Origin: Candidatus Sediminicultor secundus
GTDB taxonomy: Bacteria > Atribacterota > JS1 > SB-45 > 34-128
Direction: 5' to 3'
Assembly (NCBI GenBank): GCA_002849045.2
Contig: NCRO01000665.1
Coordinates: forward strand, 1 to 5,048
Length of the DNA: 5,048 nucleotides
Under the pieces are notes generated by a model. That model saw only the letters and a list, made by a program, of their open reading frames with translations, did not search any database and was not told where the DNA came from. A program made the position numbers and the translations under genes. This document shows, in pieces, positions 1 through 5,048 of the stretch (position 1 is the stretch's first letter; the number at the start of each line of letters is the position of its first letter).

Positions 1-2
1 CT

Positions 3-356
3 TTTATAATGTTGATTTTATTAGCTATCTTTTGTTATTTTTTTAAAACATGCCCTGTTGATAATTGGTTATTAAGCCTTATTATTTTATTATTTATAGG
101 ATTTTTTACTTTTGGTCCTCATATACTGTTAGTAGCTGCTTTACCTGCAGATTTAGGTACCCGTAAAGCTGCGTCCTCAGTAACTGGCTTGATAAATGCG
201 ATGGGATATTTAGGGGCAGGTTTAACCGGAGTGGGAACAGGTTATTTAGTAGATAAGTTTGGTTGGAATGCTGGTTTTTATTTTTGGATTTGTGGAGCAA
301 TTTTTGCAGCAATTATGACTTTATTTTTATGGAATTATAAGAGTATAAAAAGATAG
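3..356 (+). CDS. MFS transporter, organophosphate:phosphate antiporter (GlpT/UhpT-like) family, C-terminal part
   Basis: This is the 3' end of a gene whose reading frame is open to the left window edge, so the ATG at 9 is probably an internal methionine. About 117 codons are visible, against roughly 420-450 residues usual for the family. Counting from the Met at 9, hydrophobic stretches at about 1-13, 18-45, 55-80 and 86-108 fit the last four of twelve transmembrane helices. Family-like signatures are FGPHILLVAALPADLG at about 35-50, followed by RKAASSVTG, then GYLGAGLTGVGTGYLVDKFGW at about 66-86. This pattern (GP...., a charged loop, then a Gly-rich helix ending in D-FGW) is typical of GlpT/UhpT/PgtP-type inner-membrane antiporters, which exchange glycerol 3-phosphate or sugar phosphates for phosphate. 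The protein ends in a basic tail, YKSIKR. The exact substrate cannot be assigned from this fragment. The next gene starts 50 bases downstream on the same strand with no visible terminator between them, so co-transcription is possible. Confidence 0.82.
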   Translation, partial: FIMLILLAIFCYFFKTCPVDNWLLSLIILLFIGFFTFGPHILLVAALPADLGTRKAASSVTGLINAMGYLGAGLTGVGTGYLVDKFGWNAGFYFWICGAIFAAIMTLFLWNYKSIKR

Positions 357-406
357 AGTACGAATAAAACAATGTCTACTTCTTTAATTTTTAAAACTAT
401 GTTTGG

Positions 407-1552
407 ATGAATAATATGAAATTATTGAAAGAAATTGTCAGTTTGTGTAATTTTTTCTGGAAAATACCAGAAGAAGAAAAAAAAATAGTTATATATGCTG
501 AACATGATGGTTATTACCCAAATTATGAAGGGCTTATTGAAGAGTTGATAAGTAAGAATCAACAAAATATTTGTTATATAACTTCAGATTTAAAAGACCT
601 CATACTTGAAAAAGAGAGACCAGGGTTAAAAACATTTTACATAAAAAACTTATTGCCATTTTTTATGTTATTTATCAAATGCAAAGTATTTATTATGACA
701 ATGCCTGATTTAAACCAATTTCATATTAAACGTTCAATTAGTCCAGTACACTATGTTTATATTTTTCACGCAATAGTTAGCACGCATATGGTTTATCGTG
801 GTGGCTCCTTTGATTATTATGATTCTATTTTATGTGTTGGTCCACATCATATAGAGGAAATTCGAAAGTATGAAGAATTGCATAAGTTACCTAGCAAGGA
901 ACTTATCAAAGCAGGATTTTACCGTTTGGAAAGAATTTATGCTAAATATAAGAAATATTTAATAGAAAAATCTGCTGTTGAAAAAAAGTTAACCATTCTA
1001 ATAGCTCCTTCCTGGGGGGCAAGTAATATAATCGAATCCTGTGGAAAGCCTCTTGTTGAATTATTATTAAAAAAAGGATATAAGGTAATTGTTAGACCGC
1101 ATCCTGAGACAATTCGACGCTTTCCTAAATTAATAGAAGCCTTTGCAATAGAATTTGGTGATAATTCTGATTTTTACTTAGAGAGATCCATAGCTACGGA
1201 TGATTCGGTATTAAAATCTAATATTTTAATATGTGACTGCTCTGGTATAGCTTTAGAATATGCTTTTGGAACTGAACGTCCAGTCTTGTTTTTAGATGTT
1301 CCTTATAAGATTCGGAATGAGAAATTTAAAGAATTGGATATTGAACCATTGGAACTTTTCGTTCGAAAAAAGATAGGAATAGTTGTTTCACCAAAAAAAT
1401 TAGACACTATTCCTCAGGTTATTGCAAAACTTAAGTCAGAAGAAGTAGAGTATAAAGAGCGTATTATTAGATTAAGAGAAAAATATATATATAATTTTAG
1501 ACATTCTTCGAAAATCAGTGCAAAATATATTATTGATATTGTAGAACATTAA
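407..1552 (+). CDS. CDP-glycerol glycerophosphotransferase family protein (TagB/TagF-like)
   Basis: This is a complete 381-residue protein resembling the catalytic domain of the Glyphos_transf family, which transfers glycerol phosphate (or a related polyol phosphate) from a CDP-activated donor to a growing polymer at the cytoplasmic face of the membrane. Its length is close to the single-domain TagB type and about half that of TagF. The fold looks like two Rossmann halves. The N-terminal half has IVIYAEHDGYYPNYEGL near 27-43 and a putative catalytic histidine at 121 (IFHAIVSTHMVY), followed by VGPHH at 144-148. The C-terminal half has LIAPSWG at 198-204, VIVRPHPE at 227-234, and CDCSGIALEYAFGTERPVLFLD at 276-297, which matches the family's D-x-SS-x-x-x-(D/E)-Y/F ... 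RPV-x-F pattern. There is no signal peptide; a hydrophobic patch at 81-97 may help membrane contact. The start at 407 has only a weak ribosome site. ATG 416 is an alternative that could use GGATGA at 405-410, giving 378 residues. The true donor and acceptor are unknown, and some family members build capsule or LPS polymers rather than teichoic acid. Confidence 0.78.
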   Translation: MNNMKLLKEIVSLCNFFWKIPEEEKKIVIYAEHDGYYPNYEGLIEELISKNQQNICYITSDLKDLILEKERPGLKTFYIKNLLPFFMLFIKCKVFIMTMPDLNQFHIKRSISPVHYVYIFHAIVSTHMVYRGGSFDYYDSILCVGPHHIEEIRKYEELHKLPSKELIKAGFYRLERIYAKYKKYLIEKSAVEKKLTILIAPSWGASNIIESCGKPLVELLLKKGYKVIVRPHPETIRRFPKLIEAFAIEFGDNSDFYLERSIATDDSVLKSNILICDCSGIALEYAFGTERPVLFLDVPYKIRNEKFKELDIEPLELFVRKKIGIVVSPKKLDTIPQVIAKLKSEEVEYKERIIRLREKYIYNFRHSSKISAKYIIDIVEH

Positions 1553-1560
1553 TTCACATT

Positions 1561-1589
1561 TTGAGATAGTGAGAAATATTGATTATATT
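1561..1589 (+). promoter_or_regulatory. Candidate sigma70-type promoter of copy 1
   Basis: TTGAGA (1561-1566) and TATATT (1584-1589) each match five of six consensus positions and are separated by 17 bases. The homologous place in the second unit keeps a comparable pair. Transcription from here would give a leader of about 210 bases before the gene. The sequence is so AT-rich that chance matches are common, so this rests mainly on the spacing and on conservation between the copies. Confidence 0.35.
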
Positions 1590-1612
1590 ACTCTTTATAT
1601 AAACTTATGTAG

Positions 1613-1631
1613 AATGCTTGAAATAAACATT
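1613..1631 (+). other. Imperfect inverted repeat in leader 1
   Basis: AATGCTTG-AAA-TAAACATT is the counterpart of a perfect hairpin in leader 2. Here one pair has become C-A and the loop-closing pair is G-T, so the stem is weakened. No T-run follows, so it does not look like an intrinsic terminator. It could be an operator half-site pair or a degenerating RNA hairpin. Confidence 0.35.
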
Positions 1632-1697
1632 TAGATATAAAATGGGTTCGTGGACATTGAACACAGAATCAAATTAGTTTTTAAGATATTTTAAAAG
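1628..1697 (+). repeat. Highly conserved leader block, copy 1
   Basis: This 70-base stretch differs from 3367-3436 at only two positions (1672 A/T and 1692 T/C), and its first 44 bases (1628-1671) are identical. The 70 bases just upstream (1558-1627) show about 11 differences, and the downstream leader is diverged with indels. It contains a small inverted repeat GTTC-N9-GAAC (1646-1662) and a micro-ORF at 1642-1677 (MGSWTLNTESN) without a ribosome site. It may be a protein binding site, a structured RNA leader, or a gene-conversion tract. Confidence 0.7.
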
Positions 1698-1787
1698 CTA
1701 ATTGAAATTGCAAAATGGTAGTAAAAACTTAAACTGCAAAAATAATTCCATGCTTTAAATGATTAAAAAATTAAATTTTATACAATT

Positions 1788-1793
1788 AAGGAG
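1788..1793 (+). promoter_or_regulatory. Shine-Dalgarno AAGGAG, unusually distant from its start
   Basis: AAGGAG lies 14 bases upstream of ATG 1808, which is longer than the usual 5-9. The same motif and the same 14-base spacing recur in unit 2. No other ATG, GTG or TTG in frame lies closer, so 1808 remains the best start. The signal decides this start because both proteins then begin with MKKP. Confidence 0.7.
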
Positions 1794-1807
1794 TTAATTT
1801 AAATATT

Positions 1808-3286
1808 ATGAAAAAACCATTTGTTATTCATCCATTTTTGTTTGCCATATACTTTATTCTATTTTTGTTTACTTATAATATAAATGAACTTTCATTTTCT
1901 CAAATCATGTTTCCTTTAGCAATTGTATTAGGATTTACATTTCTATTTATGTGGTTATCCAAAATTATTTTCAAGGATAATATAAAAGGGGGAATCATTG
2001 TTTCCCTCTTTTTAGTAATGTTTTTTTCTTATGGTCATATTTATGATATTATAGTAGGTGCCCGATTAGGTAATTTTTTGATTGGTAGGCATATATATTT
2101 ATTGCTTACGTGGTGTATAGTTTATATTTGTAGTAATTATTTCATTATTAAGAAACAGCAAAAATCTTTATATAACTTCACAAAAATATTAAATGTAATA
2201 GCATTTACTTTAATTTTAATTTCACTTTTTAATGTTGGAATTTACAATTTCAATTTAATAAGTAATCAGCAAGAAAAAAATATACATACTGAAGATAGGG
2301 ATAATAATGCAAGAAATTTGGAAATTAAAACACCGCTTAGAGATATTTACTATATCATTTTAGATGCATATGCAAGCTCAAGGACTCTAATGGAAATTTA
2401 TAATTACGATAACTCTGAATTTACAGATTATCTAATTGATGAAGGATTTTTTGTTGCTACTAAAAGCCACTCTAATTACCCTTCCACCCAGCCCTCCTTA
2501 GCATCCTCTTTGAATATGGAATATGTGGAATATGTTAATTCTCTAATGATAGTAGATAATAAAGTGATGAGATTTTTAAAATCAAAAGGATACAAGTATA
2601 TTCATTTTTCTTCTGGTAGAGGGCCAACAAATTATAATAAATTTGCAGATTTAAATATCTGGGGTGGCTACAAACTAGATGAGTTTTCTATGTTTTTGAG
2701 TAAAACGACTATATTAGGGCCTATTATGAGGCGTTTTGATAGGTACAGTCTTTTGGGTACCTTTTCTAAATTAGGAAAATTAGATCAAATTAGAGAGCCA
2801 AAATTTGTGTTTGCTCATATTTACTGTCCTCACAGTCCGTATATGTTTAAGGCGAATGGTGATCCCGTAAAAATTAACTTGCTAGAGGTTGTAAAAGGTA
2901 TAATGCCAACTAAAGAAAAAGAACTATATTTAAATCAGCTTATTTTTGTTAGTAAGAAGGTCGAAGCACTTGTAAAAGAAGTATTATCAAAATCAGAAAT
3001 TGCTCCAATTATTATATTACAAGCAGACCATGGTCCTGCTTCAACCTTTAGTGATTGGGAGCACATAACAGAAGAATACTTTAAAGAAAGAATGACTATA
3101 TTTAATGCGTATTACTTGCCCGGAGGTGGAAATGAAGTTTTGTACAATTCTATAACACCTGTTAATACTTTTAGGTTAATCTTTAATTTTTATTTTGGTA
3201 CGAATTATAAGTTACTAGAAGATCGAAGCTATTTTAAAAATATTGATGTGACCGATAAGGTTAAATATAATCAAGAGCGAGAATAA
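1808..3286 (+). CDS. Membrane-anchored alkaline-phosphatase/sulfatase-superfamily protein, paralog 1
   Basis: This is a complete 492-residue protein. The N-terminal membrane domain has about five helices at roughly 7-24, 32-55, 61-82, 95-114 and 126-148. A polar linker (about 150-176) precedes a catalytic domain of the sulfatase/phosphoglycerol-transferase superfamily (PF00884 type), probably outside the cytoplasmic membrane. Candidate active-site elements are D186 in IILDAY (metal), T227 in SNYPSTQPSLASS (nucleophile position), H337 in FAH, H342 in PHSPY, D407-H408 in QADHG (metal) and H419 in WEH. The family includes enzymes that transfer or hydrolyse phospho- or sulfo-esters, such as lipoteichoic acid synthase and phosphoethanolamine or phosphoglycerol transferases; the threonine favours phosphate rather than sulfate chemistry. 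It is not a clear LtaS or EptA, and the substrate is unknown. Compared with paralog 2 it lacks about 13 residues near 241-252, 4 near 308-311 and 7 near 477-479, all in frame. The catalytic motifs remain, so it may still be active. Confidence 0.85.
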   Translation: MKKPFVIHPFLFAIYFILFLFTYNINELSFSQIMFPLAIVLGFTFLFMWLSKIIFKDNIKGGIIVSLFLVMFFSYGHIYDIIVGARLGNFLIGRHIYLLLTWCIVYICSNYFIIKKQQKSLYNFTKILNVIAFTLILISLFNVGIYNFNLISNQQEKNIHTEDRDNNARNLEIKTPLRDIYYIILDAYASSRTLMEIYNYDNSEFTDYLIDEGFFVATKSHSNYPSTQPSLASSLNMEYVEYVNSLMIVDNKVMRFLKSKGYKYIHFSSGRGPTNYNKFADLNIWGGYKLDEFSMFLSKTTILGPIMRRFDRYSLLGTFSKLGKLDQIREPKFVFAHIYCPHSPYMFKANGDPVKINLLEVVKGIMPTKEKELYLNQLIFVSKKVEALVKEVLSKSEIAPIIILQADHGPASTFSDWEHITEEYFKERMTIFNAYYLPGGGNEVLYNSITPVNTFRLIFNFYFGTNYKLLEDRSYFKNIDVTDKVKYNQERE

Positions 3287-3299
3287 ATTTATTTAGATT

Positions 3300-3328
3300 T
3301 TGAAATAGAGAGGAACATAAATCATATT
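3300..3328 (+). promoter_or_regulatory. Candidate sigma70-type promoter of copy 2
   Basis: TTGAAA (3300-3305) and CATATT (3323-3328) are 17 bases apart, at the position matching the candidate promoter of unit 1. The -10 box is weaker than in copy 1 because its first base is C instead of T. If real, the two paralogs have separate promoters of different strength. Confidence 0.3.
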
Positions 3329-3351
3329 ACTCTTCATATAAACTTATTTAG

Positions 3352-3370
3352 AATGCTTAAAATAAGCATT
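3352..3370 (+). other. Perfect 8-bp hairpin / inverted repeat in leader 2
   Basis: AATGCTTA-AAA-TAAGCATT forms a perfect 8-bp stem with a three-base loop. It is followed by TAGATATAAAA rather than a T-run on either strand, so it is not a canonical terminator. Its place directly upstream of the conserved leader block suggests an operator-like palindrome or a 5' RNA hairpin. Confidence 0.5.
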
Positions 3371-3436
3371 TAGATATAAAATGGGTTCGTGGACATTGAA
3401 CACAGAATCATATTAGTTTTTAAGATATTTCAAAAG
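3367..3436 (+). repeat. Highly conserved leader block, copy 2
   Basis: This is the partner of 1628-1697, with 68 of 70 bases identical. The micro-ORF is retained at 3381-3416 (MGSWTLNTESY); the only change inside it replaces the last Asn with Tyr, and the ATG and TAG are preserved. The GTTC-N9-GAAC inverted repeat is also unchanged. Confidence 0.7.
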
Positions 3437-3501
3437 AAATTAAAATCGCATAGTGCTAACAAAAATTTGAGCTGTGAAAATAATTTCATGTCTTAAAAGA
3501 T

Positions 3502-3507
3502 AAGGAG
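3502..3507 (+). promoter_or_regulatory. Shine-Dalgarno AAGGAG of paralog 2
   Basis: AAGGAG sits 14 bases before ATG 3522. This repeats the long spacing seen for paralog 1, with almost the same intervening bases. It supports 3522 as the start even though the spacing is not optimal. Confidence 0.7.
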
Positions 3508-3521
3508 TTAATTAAAATATT

Positions 3522-5048
3522 ATGAAAAAGCCATTGGTTATTCATCCATTTTTGTTTGCCCTATACTTTATTCTATTTTTATTCGCTTACAATATACATG
3601 AAATTTTATTTTCTCAAATCATGTTTCCTTTAGCAGTTGTATTAGGTTTTACATTTCTATTTATGTGGTTATCCAAAATTATTTTCAAGGATAATATAAA
3701 AGGGGGAATCATTGTTTCCCTCTTTTTAGTAATGTTTTTTTCTTACGGTCATATTTATGATATTATAGGCGGTGCCCGATTAGGTAATTTTTTAATTGGT
3801 AGAAATATATATATACTGCCTATGTGGATTATAATTTTTATTTGTATTAATTATTTTATTATTAAGAAACAGCAAAAATCTTTATGTAATTTCACAAAAA
3901 TATTAAATGTAATAGCTTTCACTTTAGTTTTAATTTCACTTTTTAATATTGGAATATATAAATTTAATCTAATAACTAACGTGCAAGATAAAAATATATA
4001 TATTGAAAATAGAGACAGCAATATAGTAGGCTTAGAACATAAAAAACCCCTTAGAGATATTTACTATATCATTTTAGATGAATATGCAAGCTCAAGAACT
4101 TTAAATGAAATCTACAAATACGATAACTCCGAATTTACAGATTATTTAATTAATGAAGGATTTTATATTGCTACTAAAAGTCAAAGTAATTACGCTTACA
4201 CTTTTCCTTCTATAGCATCCTCCTTGAATATGGAATATATTAATAATATAAGCAGTATGATAAGTGGAAAAGTAAAAGTAGATACCATTCTCTTTCAAAT
4301 GATACAAAATAGTAAAGTAATGAGATTTTTAAAATCAAAAGGATATAAGTTTATTCTTTTTTCTTCTGGTTACGGAGCAACAGATTATAGTAAACTTGCA
4401 GATTTAAATATTCGGGGCAGCGCTAGATTTAATGAATTTTTTACGTTACTGATTAAAACAACTGTGTTAGAACCGATTACAAGATATATTTCTGGAGGCA
4501 TTATTAAAGACAGAATTTTGGGCACCTTTTCTAAACTAGGAGAATTAGATCAAATTAGAGAACCAAAATTTGTGTTTGCTCATATTGTATGTCCTCACTA
4601 TCCGTATGTGTTTAAGGCTAACGGTGATCCAGTAGAAGTTAAATTGCTAACGTATGCAAAAGGTTTAACACAAAGTGAAGATAGAGAACTATATTTAAAT
4701 CAGCTTATTTTTATTACGAAGAAAGTCAAAGTACTCGTAAATGAAATATTATTAAAATCAGAAGTTTCCCCAATTATTATATTACAAGCAGACCATGGTA
4801 CTGCTTTTGGCTTTAATGATTGTGAGCACCCAACAGAAGAAATGTTTAAAGGAAGAATGAACATATTTAATGTATATTACTTGCCCGGAGGCGGAAATGA
4901 AGTTTTATACAATTCTATAACACCTGTTAATACTTTTAGGTTAATCTTTAATTATTATTTTGGCATGGATTATAAATTATTAAAAGATCGAAGCTATTTT
5001 CTAAATCCTGAAATTCCCCATGAATATATTGATGTGACCGATAAGGTT
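3522..5048 (+). CDS. Membrane-anchored alkaline-phosphatase/sulfatase-superfamily protein, paralog 2 (3' end outside window)
   Basis: An open frame runs from ATG 3522 to the last base, giving 509 codons without a stop. Paralog 1 has only seven residues after the shared IDVTDKV, so the gene is probably nearly complete here. The architecture matches paralog 1: about five N-terminal helices (roughly 7-148), a diverged linker (150-176), then the catalytic domain. Candidate active-site residues are D186 (IILDEY), T227 (SNYAYTFPSIASS), H354 (FAH), H359 (PHYPY), D424-H425 (QADHG) and H436 (CEH). Unlike paralog 1 it keeps the segment with LFQMIQNSKVMRFLK (258-272) and the LNPEIPHEY stretch before IDVTDKV. 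From memory of the family, these resemble elements usually present, so this copy looks closer to full-length form. It likely acts on a phosphate-linked surface substrate, perhaps different from that of paralog 1, since the linker and pocket-side regions differ most. The substrate is not known. Confidence 0.87.
   Translation, partial: MKKPLVIHPFLFALYFILFLFAYNIHEILFSQIMFPLAVVLGFTFLFMWLSKIIFKDNIKGGIIVSLFLVMFFSYGHIYDIIGGARLGNFLIGRNIYILPMWIIIFICINYFIIKKQQKSLCNFTKILNVIAFTLVLISLFNIGIYKFNLITNVQDKNIYIENRDSNIVGLEHKKPLRDIYYIILDEYASSRTLNEIYKYDNSEFTDYLINEGFYIATKSQSNYAYTFPSIASSLNMEYINNISSMISGKVKVDTILFQMIQNSKVMRFLKSKGYKFILFSSGYGATDYSKLADLNIRGSARFNEFFTLLIKTTVLEPITRYISGGIIKDRILGTFSKLGELDQIREPKFVFAHIVCPHYPYVFKANGDPVEVKLLTYAKGLTQSEDRELYLNQLIFITKKVKVLVNEILLKSEVSPIIILQADHGTAFGFNDCEHPTEEMFKGRMNIFNVYYLPGGGNEVLYNSITPVNTFRLIFNYYFGMDYKLLKDRSYFLNPEIPHEYIDVTDKV

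Larger units (their letters stand above)
1558..3286 (+). repeat. Tandem duplication unit, copy 1 (leader plus sulfatase-superfamily gene)
   Basis: The sequence from 1558, five bases after the stop of the glycerophosphotransferase gene, is homologous to the sequence from 3297, ten bases after the stop of the first sulfatase-like gene. The left parts of the two copies are 1739 bases apart. The unit therefore comprises a whole leader and the complete gene that follows. No transposase or terminal inverted repeats were seen at the edges, so ordinary tandem duplication by recombination is the simplest origin. Confidence 0.9.
3297..5048 (+). repeat. Tandem duplication unit, copy 2 (cut by window end)
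   Basis: This is the second copy of the leader-plus-gene unit, in direct orientation. Its leader is 20 bases shorter in total than leader 1 (235 against 255 bases between stop and start). The main difference is an extra AT-only-like stretch of about 25 bases just before the ribosome site in leader 1. Homology to copy 1 runs to the last base of the window (the DVTDKV codons), so the right boundary of the duplication, and any third copy, lie outside. Confidence 0.9.

Noticed and set aside
106..312. Minus-strand open frame of 68 codons
   Set aside because: It lies wholly inside the transporter gene on the opposite strand, has no recognisable domain, and is best explained as a shadow of the real + strand frame.
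357..406. Terminator or promoter between the transporter and the glycerophosphotransferase gene
   Set aside because: The 50-base gap has a T-run (about 384-392) but no stem-forming inverted repeat before it, and no convincing -35/-10 pair.
1618..1641. TTGAAA (1618-1623) and TATAAA (1636-1641) as a promoter pair in leader 1
   Set aside because: The spacing is only 12 bases, too short for a sigma70 promoter, and the -35-like box is not kept as TTG in leader 2.
1766..1787. AT-rich palindrome AAAATTAAATTTT before the ribosome site of paralog 1 as an operator
   Set aside because: It is absent from leader 2 and such AT-only palindromes are expected by chance in sequence of this composition.
1558..3296. 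Mobile element or transposon as the cause of the repeated unit
   Set aside because: No transposase gene, terminal inverted repeats or clear target-site duplications were seen at the unit edges; simple tandem duplication explains the layout.
1808..5048. Assembly artefact duplicating one gene
   Set aside because: The two copies differ by many substitutions, three in-frame gaps and leader indels, so they are genuinely diverged paralogs rather than a repeated read segment.

Overview
This is an AT-rich bacterial chromosome segment in which all supported genes lie on the + strand. Sampled 60-base lines range from 13 to 24 G+C. The genes use ATG starts, and two of them have AAGGAG Shine-Dalgarno sequences, which points to a bacterium. 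The sequence alone does not fix the phylum, because no rRNA, tRNA or lineage marker is present. I see no tRNA, rRNA, insertion sequence, CRISPR array or credible minus-strand gene.

Layout: (a) 3-356 is the 3' end of a major facilitator transporter of the organophosphate:phosphate antiporter (GlpT/UhpT-like) type; its N-terminal two thirds lie left of the window. (b) 407-1552 is a complete 381-residue CDP-glycerol glycerophosphotransferase-family (TagB/TagF-like) protein. (c) 1558-3286 and 3297-5048 are two tandem copies of one unit. Each unit has a leader of about 225-250 bases followed by a gene for a membrane-anchored alkaline-phosphatase/sulfatase-superfamily enzyme. The first gene is complete (492 codons). 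The second (3522-5048, 509 codons seen) is still open at the window edge and probably ends within a few codons.

The most interesting feature is the tandem unit. The leaders are homologous almost from the preceding stop codon and contain a 70-base block with only 2 differences, while the flanking leader sequence has drifted far more. The two genes are mosaics of nearly identical and strongly diverged stretches, which suggests gene conversion. Copy 1 is shorter than copy 2 by 24 residues through three in-frame gaps. A perfect 8-bp hairpin in leader 2 is damaged in leader 1.

Working model (inference): the transporter moves organophosphates such as glycerol 3-phosphate, the transferase builds or decorates a polyol-phosphate-containing surface polymer, and the two membrane-bound phosphatase-superfamily enzymes transfer or remove phosphate-linked groups outside the membrane. 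The gene families support a surface-polymer theme, but the substrates cannot be read from the sequence.
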